Positions 9,044 to 17,767 of a stretch of DNA of 64,000 bases are shown here, piece by piece. The position numbers were made by a program, and so were the translations under genes. The DNA comes from Geminicoccus harenae. Its GTDB lineage: Bacteria; Pseudomonadota; Alphaproteobacteria; Geminicoccales; Geminicoccaceae. The notes beneath the pieces were generated by a model that saw only the letters and a list, made by a program, of their open reading frames with translations, searched no databases and was not told where the DNA came from. Numbering within the stretch: the stretch's first letter is position 1; every line of letters starts with the position of its first letter. The stretch covers positions 162,230-226,229 of the forward strand of contig NZ_JABGCL010000008.1 in NCBI RefSeq assembly GCF_019800005.1. Direction: 5' to 3'.

Positions 9044-9799
9044 ATGGACAACAAGGTCGCCATGGTCACCGGGGCCAGTCGCGGGATCGGCCGCAGCATC
9101 GCCCTGGCGCTGGCCAAGGAGGAGTTCGACCTCGTGCTGAACGACATCGACCGGCAGGCCGATGCACTGGACGAGGTCGCAACCCTGATCGAGGCGGAGG
9201 GCCGGCGCAGCCTCGTCACGATCGCCGATGTCCGCGACAAGGCCGGCATCCGAGGCATCGTGCGCACGGTGGCGGCGCGGATGGGCCGCATCGACGTGCT
9301 GGTCAACAATGCCGGGATCCTCACCACCGCCCGGATCGAGAACCTGACCGAGGAGCAGTGGGACGAGGTGTTCGCCGTCAACGCCAAGGGCGTGTTCCTG
9401 GTCACCCAGGCGGTGCTGCCCTACATGCGCGAGCAGGGCTACGGGCGGATCGTCAACATCGCCTCGGTGGGCGGCAAGCGCGGTGCACCGGGCCAGGCCC
9501 ATTACTGTGCCTCCAAGGCCGCCGTGCTCGAGTTCACCCGGGTGCTGGCCATGGAGCTGGAGGACAGCGGCATCACGGCGAACTCGGTCTGCCCGGGCAT
9601 CATCATGACCGAGATGGGCAAGGCGAACCTGCCCGATCAGGCGAGCATCGACAAATGGGCGGCGGTCACCGCGCAGCGCCGGATCGGCTATCCCGACGAC
9701 GTGGCGGGTGCGGTGTGCTTTCTGGCTTCGGACGCCGCAGCCTTCATCACCGGCCAGTCGCTCAACGTGTGCGGCGGGCTGATCTTCGATGGCGGCTGA
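9044..9799 (+). CDS. SDR-family NAD(P)-dependent oxidoreductase
   Basis: A 251-residue classical short-chain dehydrogenase. The cofactor motif is TGASRGIGR (residues 9-17) and the NNAG motif is at 88-91. The catalytic residues are S141, Y154 and K158 in HYCASKAA. The end, FITGQSLNVCGG, is typical. The ATG at 9044 has GGAAGGG upstream. Its place between a sugar transporter and a kinase/aldolase pair suggests it oxidises the imported sugar or polyol, but alcohol substrates of this family cannot be predicted. It is the last gene of the rightward operon before a hairpin at 9823. Confidence 0.92.
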   Translation: MDNKVAMVTGASRGIGRSIALALAKEEFDLVLNDIDRQADALDEVATLIEAEGRRSLVTIADVRDKAGIRGIVRTVAARMGRIDVLVNNAGILTTARIENLTEEQWDEVFAVNAKGVFLVTQAVLPYMREQGYGRIVNIASVGGKRGAPGQAHYCASKAAVLEFTRVLAMELEDSGITANSVCPGIIMTEMGKANLPDQASIDKWAAVTAQRRIGYPDDVAGAVCFLASDAAAFITGQSLNVCGGLIFDGG

Positions 9800-9822
9800 C
9801 GCCGCCTGGCGGGAGATGGTTG

Positions 9823-9843
9823 GCCTGACGCCGTCCGTCAGGC
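9823..9843. terminator. Hairpin between convergent SDR and lacI genes
   Basis: GCCTGACG and CGTCAGGC form a perfect 8-base stem with a 5-base loop. It covers the stop codon of the leftward regulator gene and lies 24 bases after the dehydrogenase stop. There is no T-run, so it may be a weak bidirectional terminator or an end-stabilising hairpin. Confidence 0.5.
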
Positions 9844-10893
9844 GAGTGCCGGTGCCGCCGCGGTCGAGGCCCGCCATTCCAGCGTGCAGGCGAGCTGGAT
9901 CCTGGACGGCGGCGACTGGTCGCCCTGGATGCGCTGGAGCATGCGCGCCCAGGCATGGCGGGCCATCTCCTCGATCGGCTGGCGCACCGCGCTGATCGGC
10001 GGGCGGAGGACCTGCATCCACTCATGGTCGTCGAAGCCCAGCATCGACACGTCCTCCGGCATGCGCAGGCCGCGCTCGCCCAGTTCCTGGACCGCCGCCA
10101 GCGTGGCGACATCCGAAAGGGCGAACACCGCGGTGGGCAACGGGTCCTGCTGGAGGTGCTGGCGCAGGGTCCGCCCGATCGCCTGGAGGTCGCCGCCGCC
10201 ACACAGGACCGCGCAAGTGCTGCCCAGGCCCGCCGCGGCGATCGCGGTCTCGAACCCGGAGGTGCGCTCGCGCATGTTCGGGATGGTGCGGCTGGAGCCG
10301 ACCGCCAGGATCCGTCGGTGACCGAGCTCGATCAGCCGGCGCGTGGCCATCAGCGTGGCTTCCAGATTGTTGACGCCGACCGAATCCAGGTCGGCCGCCT
10401 CGCTGGTCCGGTCGACGATCACCGTCCGGATGCCCTGGCCGCGAATGAGCTGGTGCGACGGGAAGCGATGGTCGACCGGCGCCATGATCATGCCGGCCAG
10501 ACGCCAAGCCAGCATCGCCTGGACCCGGCTCACCTCCTGCTCGGCATCCTCGTTGGCGCTGCCCACCAGGAGCTGGTAGCCGCCCGCATGGGCCAGCCCC
10601 TCCAGCCGCGTCGCCAGTGTCGCGAGGAACGGGCTCATCAGCGAGGGCAGGACCAGCCCCACCACGGAGGTCTGCCGGCGCCGGAGCGTCGAGGCGACCT
10701 GGTCGCGCTGGTAGCCCAGCTCCTCCATCACCCGCCGCACCCGCGCCACCAGTTCCGGCGCCACGCTGGTCCGGCCGTTCAGCACGTTGGACACGGTCGC
10801 GATCGACACGCCGGCCGCATTGGCCACATGCCGGATGGTGACGCGCGACCCTGCGACATTCGCCTGACGTTCGGCCAAGAACTGCCCTGCCAC
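9838..10893 (-). CDS. LacI-family transcriptional regulator
   Basis: A DNA-binding repressor or activator of 351 residues. The helix-turn-helix is VTIRHVANAAGVSIATVSNVLNG at about 18-40, followed by the hinge helix ELGYQRDQVASTLRRRQT. A periplasmic-binding-protein-like effector domain follows, with VGLVLPSL, RTVIVDRTS, GHRRILAVG and VSMLGFDDHEW. The GTG at 10893 puts the HTH at the usual distance; a TTG at 10878 behind GGCAGGG is an alternative. It is encoded opposite to, and between, the transport/dehydrogenase operon and the kinase/aldolase operon. The operator-like site at 5715 and the palindrome at 11004 are plausible targets. The effector is unknown. Confidence 0.93.
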   Translation of the reverse strand: MAGQFLAERQANVAGSRVTIRHVANAAGVSIATVSNVLNGRTSVAPELVARVRRVMEELGYQRDQVASTLRRRQTSVVGLVLPSLMSPFLATLATRLEGLAHAGGYQLLVGSANEDAEQEVSRVQAMLAWRLAGMIMAPVDHRFPSHQLIRGQGIRTVIVDRTSEAADLDSVGVNNLEATLMATRRLIELGHRRILAVGSSRTIPNMRERTSGFETAIAAAGLGSTCAVLCGGGDLQAIGRTLRQHLQQDPLPTAVFALSDVATLAAVQELGERGLRMPEDVSMLGFDDHEWMQVLRPPISAVRQPIEEMARHAWARMLQRIQGDQSPPSRIQLACTLEWRASTAAAPALA

Positions 10894-11003
10894 GTGTTCC
10901 GTTTCATGAACGGAGCGACCATCCCAGCGGCGGCCGCTCCCTGTCAACCATCGCTGCCACCGATCGCGCTTGCCATTCCTTTGAGTGAACCTGTACGGAA
11001 CTG

Positions 11004-11019
11004 CGTGAAAGGTTTTACG
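11004..11019. promoter_or_regulatory. Candidate operator between lacI and the kinase gene
   Basis: CGTGAAAGGTTTTACG is an imperfect palindrome (CGT-AAA / TTT-ACG arms) in the divergent region between the regulator and the FGGY kinase. It differs from the 5715 site, so the same protein need not bind both. A second short inverted repeat, CCGTT-tcatg-AACGG, lies at about 10899-10913 just upstream of the regulator start. Confidence 0.35.
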
Positions 11020-11168
11020 TGCCGGCACGGCCGGACCGGCGGCATGGGCGATCGGCCGGTCGAGGTCGTCGCCGAACGTTGCCGGCGCCATCGCGCCTGT
11101 GGAGGGGACTTGCTCGTCGCGCCGCTTCTGCCTGCCCTGCCCGGCGGCCCGACCGGGGAGGCCCGCCG

Positions 11169-12584
11169 GTGACCACCGCCGTCCTCGACATCGGCAAGAC
11201 CAACCTCAAGATCCATCTCCTGGGTGACGACGGCACGCTCCTGGCCGAGCGCAGCCGGCCGAACCAGTCCCTGCCGGGGCCGCCGTGGCGCCACTACGAC
11301 CTGGCGGCGATCGAGGCCTGGCTGCTGGCGACCCTGGCGGAACTCGGCCAGCGCCATCGCCTCGACGCCTTCGTTGCCGCCTGCCATGGCTCGGGCGGCG
11401 TACTGGTGGACGAGCACGGCCCCCTGCTGCCCCCGATCGACTACGAGAACCCGGTGCCGCCGGCGGTGGCAGCGGAATATCGCCCGCTGGTGCCGCCCTT
11501 CCCCATGTGCAGCGCGCCGGTCCAGGCCCAGGCCGGGCATTTCGCGCAGCAGCTCCTGATGATGCAGCGCGGCTTTCCCGAGACCTTCGCCAGGGCCCGC
11601 CACTTCCTGCCGCTGCCGCAATACTGGGCCTGGCGGCTGACCGGCCGCGCGGTGCTGGAGCCCACCATGCTGGGCGCCCAGTCCCAGCTCGTGAACCCGC
11701 TGGACGGCAGTTCCACCGGCATCGCCGAGAAGCTCGGCTGGCAGCATCTGCTGGCAGAGCTGGTGCCGCCTTACCAGCGCGTGGGCAACCCCCGGCCCGG
11801 CCTCGGCCTGCCGCCGGACATGGCGGTGCTCGCCGGCATCCATGACAGCACCGCCAACCTCCATTGCTACCAGGCGGCCGGCCTCACGGACTTCGCCCTC
11901 CTGTCGACCGGGACCTGGCTGGTCGGCATGTGCCCGACCACGCCGGTGGCAGCACTGGACGCCGCGTTCGGGATGACCGTGACCAGCGATGTCGACGGCC
12001 GCCCGGTCGCGGGCGTGCTGACCATGGCCGGCCGGGAATATGCCGCGATCACCGGCAGCGCTTCCGGCCAGGCCAGCGCTGCGGCGGTGGCCGAGGTGAT
12101 CGCCCGCGACAGCCAGGTGCTGCCGGGCCTGGTCGACTATGACGGGGCCTTTCCAGGCAGTGCCGGGCGGGGCCGGCTGGTGGGCGAGCCGGCTGGCCAG
12201 GATGGCCGGATCGCGCTGGCGACCCTCTACAACGCGCTGGTCGCCGACATCTGCCTGGACCTGATGCGCAGCCAGGCCAGCGTCGTGATCGATGGCGGCT
12301 TCACCGCCGATCCGATGTTCGCCCGGCTGGTGGCGGCCTTGCGGCCGGGCCAGAAGGTGCTGGTCAACCGGCGGGGTGGCGGGACTGCCGCGGGTGCCGC
12401 CCTGCTCTGGACGCATCGCAATCTGGGCCGGCCGGCGCGGCTCGACGTCGAGCCCGCGGCGCCGGTCGAGCTCGAAGGGCTGGCGGGCTATCGTTCCCGG
12501 TGGCGCCGGGCCGTGCGCCGGCATATCCAGCGGCCGCTGCCGCCATCCTGCAGCGGCCTCGCATCGACCGCAGACGAGGAGTAG
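11169..12584 (+). CDS. FGGY-family carbohydrate kinase (fuculokinase/rhamnulokinase-like)
   Basis: A 471-residue cytosolic sugar kinase. The N-terminal phosphate motif is VLDIGKTNLKIHLL. The middle has VLAGIHDSTANLHCY, holding the conserved aspartate of the sugar site, then LLSTGTWLVGMCP. The second domain has VIDGGFTADPMFARLVAALRPGQ and a glycine-rich GGGTAAGAALL adenine-side motif. The GTG start follows GGGGAGG. It is three bases upstream of a class II aldolase, so the product is likely a ketose-1-phosphate (for example from L-fuculose or L-rhamnulose). Exact substrate is not determined; length and motifs fit rhamnulokinase/fuculokinase-type members better than xylulokinase or glycerol kinase. 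Confidence 0.88.
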   Translation: MTTAVLDIGKTNLKIHLLGDDGTLLAERSRPNQSLPGPPWRHYDLAAIEAWLLATLAELGQRHRLDAFVAACHGSGGVLVDEHGPLLPPIDYENPVPPAVAAEYRPLVPPFPMCSAPVQAQAGHFAQQLLMMQRGFPETFARARHFLPLPQYWAWRLTGRAVLEPTMLGAQSQLVNPLDGSSTGIAEKLGWQHLLAELVPPYQRVGNPRPGLGLPPDMAVLAGIHDSTANLHCYQAAGLTDFALLSTGTWLVGMCPTTPVAALDAAFGMTVTSDVDGRPVAGVLTMAGREYAAITGSASGQASAAAVAEVIARDSQVLPGLVDYDGAFPGSAGRGRLVGEPAGQDGRIALATLYNALVADICLDLMRSQASVVIDGGFTADPMFARLVAALRPGQKVLVNRRGGGTAAGAALLWTHRNLGRPARLDVEPAAPVELEGLAGYRSRWRRAVRRHIQRPLPPSCSGLASTADEE

Positions 12585-12587
12585 ATC

Positions 12588-13283
12588 GTGAGTGAGATCG
12601 GTCACCAGGACATCCGCCAGAAGATCATCGCGACCTGCCTGGAGATGACCAGGCAGGGCATCAACCAGGGCACGGCGGGCAACGTCTCCTACCGGATCGA
12701 GGACGGGCTGCTGATCACGCCGACCAGCCTGCCCTACGAGGTGATGACCCCGGAGGACATCGTCCACCTGAAGTGGGACGGCAGCTATACCGGCCGCCAC
12801 CGCCCCTCCTCGGAATGGCGCTTCCACCGCGACATCCTGAAGAACCGCGAGGACGTGAACGTCGTCCTGCACAACCACGCCACCTACACGACCGTGCTGG
12901 CGACCCACGAGCGCGGCATCCCGCCCTTCCACTACATGACCGCGGTGGCGGGCGGCCACGACATACGGGTCAGCAAGTACGCGACCTTCGGCACCCAGGA
13001 ACTGTCGGACGAGATCCTGGTGGCACTCAAGGACCGCTATGCCTGCATCATGGGCCACCATGGCATGCTGACGACCGGCAAGAGCCTGGACAAGGCGCTG
13101 GCGCTGGCGATCGAGGTCGAGACGCTGGCCAAGATGTATGTCCATGCCCTGGCGATCGGCGAGCCGCCGCACCTGCCGGCGGAGGAGATGGACCGGGTGA
13201 TCGAGCAGATGCGCCGCATGTCCTACGGCAACGCGCCGGACCTGGACCATGTGAAGGACACGCCGAAGTCCGCGGCCGCCTGA
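12588..13283 (+). CDS. Class II aldolase, L-fuculose-phosphate aldolase-like
   Basis: A 231-residue zinc aldolase of the aldolase-II/adducin family. Residues correspond well to E. coli FucA: the TAGNVS loop at 29-34, TPTS at 44-47, E76 in SSEW, zinc ligands H95 and H97 in HNHATY, and H157 in GHHGM. These enzymes split a ketose-1-phosphate into dihydroxyacetone phosphate and an aldehyde. The GTG start has GAGGAG upstream and lies directly after the kinase stop, giving a two-gene unit closed by the terminator at 13302. Specificity for L-fuculose phosphate rather than a related ketose phosphate is inference. Confidence 0.9.
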   Translation: MSEIGHQDIRQKIIATCLEMTRQGINQGTAGNVSYRIEDGLLITPTSLPYEVMTPEDIVHLKWDGSYTGRHRPSSEWRFHRDILKNREDVNVVLHNHATYTTVLATHERGIPPFHYMTAVAGGHDIRVSKYATFGTQELSDEILVALKDRYACIMGHHGMLTTGKSLDKALALAIEVETLAKMYVHALAIGEPPHLPAEEMDRVIEQMRRMSYGNAPDLDHVKDTPKSAAA

Positions 13284-13301
13284 CCGCCAGCCGTTCCGCG
13301 C

Positions 13302-13335
13302 AAAGGCCGTCCTCCGGAAGGAGGGCGGCCTTTTT
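13302..13335 (+). terminator. Intrinsic terminator after the kinase-aldolase unit
   Basis: AAAGGCCGTCCTCC - GGAA - GGAGGGCGGCCTTTTT forms a long GC-rich stem with one T/G mismatch and a T-run. It starts 19 bases after the aldolase stop. Confidence 0.92.
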
Positions 13336-13465
13336 CTATGGCCGGCAGCGGCTCGTCTGGATTTCGCTGCGAATTCGAGTTGCCACTTCAGTAACTGTTC
13401 GATTACCTGTCTGTCAGTATCCGGAAAAAATATAGAACAATACAGGCTAATCTGGAGGAGGCAGA

Positions 13466-15889
13466 ATGGTCGACTCGGCAAAGCCGAACGATCCGCGGTT
13501 CGACGAGCAGTGGCATCTCCTGAACACCGGCCAGGATGGCGGAACGGCCGGCATCGATGTCCGGGTCCTGCCGGCATGGGCGGACTATAGCGGCGAGGGC
13601 GTCCGGATTGCGATCTTCGACCAGGGCGTAGAAGGCAGCCATCCCGACCTTGCCGGGAACTTCGACACGGTGGACGGCTACGATACCGCGTCGGGCAAGG
13701 CAGGCCCCGGCCTCCCGGTCCTGGAAAACGACAACCACGGCACGGTCGTGGCCGGCTTTGCCGCCGAGGTGGGCAATAACGGCATCGGCGGCATCGGGGT
13801 CGCCCACGGCGCCACCATCGTCGCCTACCGCATGCCGCTCGGCGAAGACGATTCCGATTCCCTTCCCGACAGCGAGAACGAGGACTACGAGGCCATCGGC
13901 TTCGAGCAGCAGCTCCTGCAGGGTGTCGACATCTCCAACAATTCCTGGGGCGGCACCATCACGAGTCCGCAGGACCCGGATAATGCCGCGATCATCGAGC
14001 GGCTGGCCACCGAGGGGCGGGACGGCCTGGGCACCGTCATCGTGTTCGCGGCCGGCAACGGGCGCTATACGACCCTGCTGGCGAACGGCGAGGACGACCA
14101 GTCGGACCCTCATGTGATGTCGGTGGGGGCGGTCGACCGGGACGGGCGGGCGACCTGGTTCACCAACCCGGGTGCCGGCCTCCTGGTGGTGGCGCCGGGC
14201 CAGGACGTGCTCTCCACCGACCGGATGCCGCCGCACGGCGAGGATCCCGACAGCGAATATGTCGTCGAGAGCGGCACCTCCTTTGCATCCCCGATCGTGA
14301 GCGGTGTCGCCGCGCTGATGCTGGAGGCCAACCCGCTCCTGGGTGCGCGCGACGTCCAGCAGATCCTGGCCGCATCCGCGTGGAAGCCGGAGGGTGCCGA
14401 TAGCTGGATGCAGTCGGCCGACCTGATCCTCGAGGTGATGGGCGACTATGTCGGAGGATTGACTGCCGAGGATGCGGCGCTGCTGGTGCGGCCATGGGAC
14501 TGGCAGACCAACGGTGCCGCGCACTGGAACGGCGGCGGCTACCATGTCAGCCACGATTACGGCCTGGGCCTGGTCGACGCCCATGCTGCGGTCCGCTTCG
14601 CCGAGACCTGGCGGCGGGACGCCCAGACCTTCGGCAATGACCAGGAGCTGTCGTTCAGCGACACCGCTGCCCGATCACTCGTGGCCGGTGCTACCGCTGG
14701 CTACGACGTCACCTTCACCGATGCCGAGGGTGTCACCTTCGAGCATCTCACCCTGCATCTCGACCTGGCCACGAACCCCGACCTGACCCTGGGCGACGTG
14801 CTGCAGATCTACCAGGACCTGGACATCCGTCTGACCTCGCCGAGCGGCACGGTCAGCTACCTGTATACCGGCTTCGACGCCGATCTCTGGTATGCTTTCA
14901 ACAGCGATGCGGATCTCGACACCGAGGTGGGCGAAGACTTTCGGCTCGATCTCGGCACGACCCAGCATTGGGGCGAGGCGGCAGACGGCGTCTGGCGCGT
15001 GGACATCACCAACCGGGGCACGACCGGCGAGACTTATCAGATCGAGCAGCTCACGCTGGACGGCCAGGGCGGTGCCGGCAACCATGACCAGTATCTGTTC
15101 ACCGACGAGTACGAGCAGGCCGCGGCGGAGGACCCGTCTCGCCAGGTGCTGGCGGACCGCAATGGCGGCCAGGACACGGTGAACTTCGCGCCGGTCACCT
15201 CGGACCTGGTGATCCGTCTGGATGGCGCGGCCGGGCAGGTCGGCGACACGCCCTGGCAGCTCGCCGCGAACGCGCGGATCGAGCACGCGGTGGGCGGCGA
15301 TGGCGCCGACCAGATCCACGGCAATGGCGAGAACAACTGGCTGCGCGGCATGCGCGGCGACGACCTGCTCGTCGGCGGTGCCGGCAACGACCGGCTGGAG
15401 GGGGGTACGGGCAACGACCGGCTGGAGGGGAATGCCGGGACCGACCGCCTGTTCGGCGGCGAGGACGACGACTTCCTCCAGGGCGGTGATGACGGCAGCC
15501 TGCTCTCCGGCGGGCGTGGCGACGACGTGGTCCTGGGAGGGGCGGGCGACGACCAGCTTTACGGCTTCGCCGGGCAGGACCGGCTGGAGGGCGACCTCGG
15601 CGACGACCTGTTCGATGGCGGCAAGGGCGACGACCTCGTCTTCGGCGGCGATGGCGACGACCTGATCGTCGTGAACTACGGCAACGACCAGGTCGATGGC
15701 GGCGCCGGCAGCGACACGCTGGCGGCCGGGGCAGACTTCTCCGGCTACCGGCTGGAAGGGACCGGCGCCGAGGGCAGCCTGACCGATCTCCGCACGGGCG
15801 ACCGCAGCAGCTTCACCTCGATCGAGTTCCTGCGCTTTGCCGACCAAACGCTCGGCTGGAACGGCTCGGCCTGGACCCCTGTGGCCTGA
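13466..15889 (+). CDS. Secreted subtilisin-like protease with P-domain and RTX repeats
   Basis: An 807-residue S8 peptidase. The catalytic triad is D52 (IAIFDQGVEGSHPDL), H91 (NDNHGTVVAGF) and S272 (SGTSFASPIVSG), with oxyanion N198 in AAGNG. A proprotein-convertase-like P domain follows at about 395-545 (DLDIRLTSPSGTVSYL). The C-terminal 200 residues hold many GGxGxDxLx nonapeptides, for example GGAGNDRLEGG and GGAGDDQLYG, which bind calcium and mark type I secretion substrates. There is no N-terminal signal peptide, which fits that route. The ATG follows GGAGGAGG. No ABC exporter, membrane-fusion protein or inhibitor gene lies nearby. Confidence 0.95.
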   Translation: MVDSAKPNDPRFDEQWHLLNTGQDGGTAGIDVRVLPAWADYSGEGVRIAIFDQGVEGSHPDLAGNFDTVDGYDTASGKAGPGLPVLENDNHGTVVAGFAAEVGNNGIGGIGVAHGATIVAYRMPLGEDDSDSLPDSENEDYEAIGFEQQLLQGVDISNNSWGGTITSPQDPDNAAIIERLATEGRDGLGTVIVFAAGNGRYTTLLANGEDDQSDPHVMSVGAVDRDGRATWFTNPGAGLLVVAPGQDVLSTDRMPPHGEDPDSEYVVESGTSFASPIVSGVAALMLEANPLLGARDVQQILAASAWKPEGADSWMQSADLILEVMGDYVGGLTAEDAALLVRPWDWQTNGAAHWNGGGYHVSHDYGLGLVDAHAAVRFAETWRRDAQTFGNDQELSFSDTAARSLVAGATAGYDVTFTDAEGVTFEHLTLHLDLATNPDLTLGDVLQIYQDLDIRLTSPSGTVSYLYTGFDADLWYAFNSDADLDTEVGEDFRLDLGTTQHWGEAADGVWRVDITNRGTTGETYQIEQLTLDGQGGAGNHDQYLFTDEYEQAAAEDPSRQVLADRNGGQDTVNFAPVTSDLVIRLDGAAGQVGDTPWQLAANARIEHAVGGDGADQIHGNGENNWLRGMRGDDLLVGGAGNDRLEGGTGNDRLEGNAGTDRLFGGEDDDFLQGGDDGSLLSGGRGDDVVLGGAGDDQLYGFAGQDRLEGDLGDDLFDGGKGDDLVFGGDGDDLIVVNYGNDQVDGGAGSDTLAAGADFSGYRLEGTGAEGSLTDLRTGDRSSFTSIEFLRFADQTLGWNGSAWTPVA

Positions 15890-15909
15890 GGCCCCCCCGG
15901 CGCGCTGCC

Positions 15910-17028
15910 TCAGGCGGCGGCGCGCTCGATCCAGCCGCCGCCCAGCAGCCGGCTGCCATCATAGAGCACGCAGGCCTGGCCGCGCGCGATGCCGAGCTGC
16001 GGCTCGCGGAAGACCACCTCGACCCGCCCGGCCTCGTCCCGCTGTACGGTCGCCGGCTGGGCCGGCTCGTTGTAGCGGTGCTTGGCCATGACCTCCCCCG
16101 GCAGCTCGCCCGCAGCGGCAGCGCCTACCAGGTGCAGCCGGTCGAGCAGCGCAGAGCGCATCCGCGCCCGTGCCTTGGGCGCAATCGTCACCCGCCGGCT
16201 CACCGGGTCGATCTCGGTGACGTACATCCGCTCCGGTGCTGCCACGCCCAGGCCGCGGCGCTGGCCGACCGTGATCCCGGCCAGGCCCTTGTGCCGGCCG
16301 AGCACCCGGCCGGCATCGTCAACGATCTCGCCGCTCTGCCCGGCCTCCGGACGCAGGGCGGTCACCACGCTGGCATGGTCGCCGTCCGGCACGAAGCAGA
16401 TGTCCTGGCTCTCCGCCTTCTCCGCCACCGGCAGGCCCAGGCGCTGGGCATGGGCACGGGTCTCGGCCTTGGTCAGGCCGCCCAGCGGAAAGCGCAGGCG
16501 CGCGAGCTGCCTGTCGGTGGTGGCGAACAGGAAATAGCTCTGGTCCTTCGCACTGTCCCGCCCGCGGTGCAGCTCGGTGCGCTCAAGTGTGCGCAGACGG
16601 CGGACATAATGGCCGGTGACCAGGGCCGCCGCCCCCAACTCCTGCGCGCTCTCCAGCAGATCGCCGAACTTGATCCGCTCGTTGCAGCGCACGCAGGGGA
16701 TGGGCGTGCGGCCCGCAGCATAGCCCGCCGCGAACTCGTCGATCACCTGGCGCCGGAAGCGCTCCTCGTAGTCCAGCACGAAATGGGGGATGCCCAGCCG
16801 GTCGGCCACCGCCCGCGCGTCGCGGATGTCACGGCCGGCACAGCAGCTCCCGGCCCGGCCGGTCGCCTGGCCGTGGTCATAGAGCTGCATGGTGATGCCG
16901 ACCACGTCAAAGCCCGCCTCGGCCAGGAGCCCGGCGCAGACGGAGCTGTCGACCCCGCCGGACATGGCCACCACCACCCTGGCGCCGGCCGGCAGGTCGA
17001 GATCGGCAAGGAGATGGTCAGGATTCAC
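15910..17028 (-). CDS. mnmA: tRNA-specific 2-thiouridylase MnmA
   Basis: This enzyme places sulfur on U34 of tRNAs for Lys, Glu and Gln. It has 372 residues. The PP-loop is VVVAMSGGVDSSVCAGLL at 18-35. The conserved GRTPIPCVRCNERIKFGDLL carries catalytic Cys112, and SQDICFV carries the second catalytic Cys211. Other signatures are TGHYVRR, KDQSYFLF and GLGVAAPERMYV. The start is GTG at 17028, 24 bases after the ferredoxin stop. It is the last gene of a cysteine desulfurase - IscA-like - ferredoxin - mnmA run, which supplies activated sulfur. Confidence 0.97.
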   Translation of the reverse strand: MNPDHLLADLDLPAGARVVVAMSGGVDSSVCAGLLAEAGFDVVGITMQLYDHGQATGRAGSCCAGRDIRDARAVADRLGIPHFVLDYEERFRRQVIDEFAAGYAAGRTPIPCVRCNERIKFGDLLESAQELGAAALVTGHYVRRLRTLERTELHRGRDSAKDQSYFLFATTDRQLARLRFPLGGLTKAETRAHAQRLGLPVAEKAESQDICFVPDGDHASVVTALRPEAGQSGEIVDDAGRVLGRHKGLAGITVGQRRGLGVAAPERMYVTEIDPVSRRVTIAPKARARMRSALLDRLHLVGAAAAGELPGEVMAKHRYNEPAQPATVQRDEAGRVEVVFREPQLGIARGQACVLYDGSRLLGGGWIERAAA

Positions 17029-17052
17029 GAGATCGATGTCCAGGCAGCGCTG

Positions 17053-17379
17053 TCAGTAGTCCAGGAGGCTGGAAACCGGCACGTCCACGACGATGCCGTC
17101 CAGTTGGCGGTCGAGGCGGATCTGGCAGCCCAGGCGCGAGGTCGGCTGCCAGTCCGGTGCCAGGTCCAGCATGTCCTCCTCTTCCGGCGAGGGTGGCGGG
17201 ACCAGGTCGAACCAGGGGTCGGAGATCCGGACATGGCAGGTGGCGCAGGCCATGGAGCCGCCGCACGCCCCTTCCAGCTCGACCCCCGCCTCGCGCGAGG
17301 CCTCCAGGAGCGTGCTCCCGGCAGCCACGCCGATCCGGCGCTCGCTGCCGTCCGGCAGCCGGAAGCGGACCTGGATCAC
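17053..17379 (-). CDS. 2Fe-2S ferredoxin (ISC/adrenodoxin type)
   Basis: A 108-residue plant/adrenodoxin-fold ferredoxin. Cluster ligands are C39, C45 and C48 in GACGGSMACATCHV, and C85 in RLGCQI, with the ISC-type spacing. The preceding EASREAGVELEGACGG and following PPPSPEEEDMLDLAP are typical of Isc ferredoxins that deliver electrons during Fe-S assembly. The start is GTG at 17379, seven bases after the IscA-like gene, with only a weak ribosome site, so translation is probably coupled. Confidence 0.93.
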   Translation of the reverse strand: MIQVRFRLPDGSERRIGVAAGSTLLEASREAGVELEGACGGSMACATCHVRISDPWFDLVPPPSPEEEDMLDLAPDWQPTSRLGCQIRLDRQLDGIVVDVPVSSLLDY

Positions 17380-17386
17380 GCCCGGA

Positions 17387-17716
17387 TCAGACGTGGAAGC
17401 TCTCGCCGCAGCCGCACCGGCCCTTCTCGTTCGGGTTGTTGAACACGAAGGAGGCCCCCAGCTTGTCCTCGACGAAATCCACCTCGGTCCCGGCGACATA
17501 AGGTAGGGCTGCCGCCTCGATCACGAAGGTCACCCCGCCCACCTCGATCGCCTGGTCGTCCTGGGCCACGGCCTTGGCGAAATCCAGCGAATAGCTCCAG
17601 CCCGAGCAGCCGCGCGGCTTCACGGCGAGCTTGATGCCCGCGGCATCCGTCTGGGTCGCCAGCAGCTCCCTGACCCGCGCCGCCGCCCGCTCGGTGATGC
17701 TCAGTGCCTGTGCCAT
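17387..17716 (-). CDS. HesB/IscA-family iron-sulfur assembly protein
   Basis: A 109-residue A-type carrier that holds and passes on Fe-S clusters. The three conserved cysteines are present: C37 in PRGCSGWSY and C101/C103 in GRCGCGESF. The start is ATG at 17716 (MAQALSITERAAARVREL) with GGTGAG upstream; a TTG seven codons earlier is possible but less likely. It lies between the cysteine desulfurase and the ferredoxin in the same operon. No IscU-type scaffold gene is visible in this cluster, so it may rely on SUF genes elsewhere. Confidence 0.93.
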   Translation of the reverse strand: MAQALSITERAAARVRELLATQTDAAGIKLAVKPRGCSGWSYSLDFAKAVAQDDQAIEVGGVTFVIEAAALPYVAGTEVDFVEDKLGASFVFNNPNEKGRCGCGESFHV

Positions 17717-17767
17717 CGTCTCACCATCTGCTGCCAAACCACCGGGAACGCCTGTTCCGGCAAGCCA

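Noticed and set aside
10944..13577. 877-codon minus-strand frame
   Set aside because: It mirrors the kinase and aldolase genes, whose catalytic motifs are intact on the plus strand.
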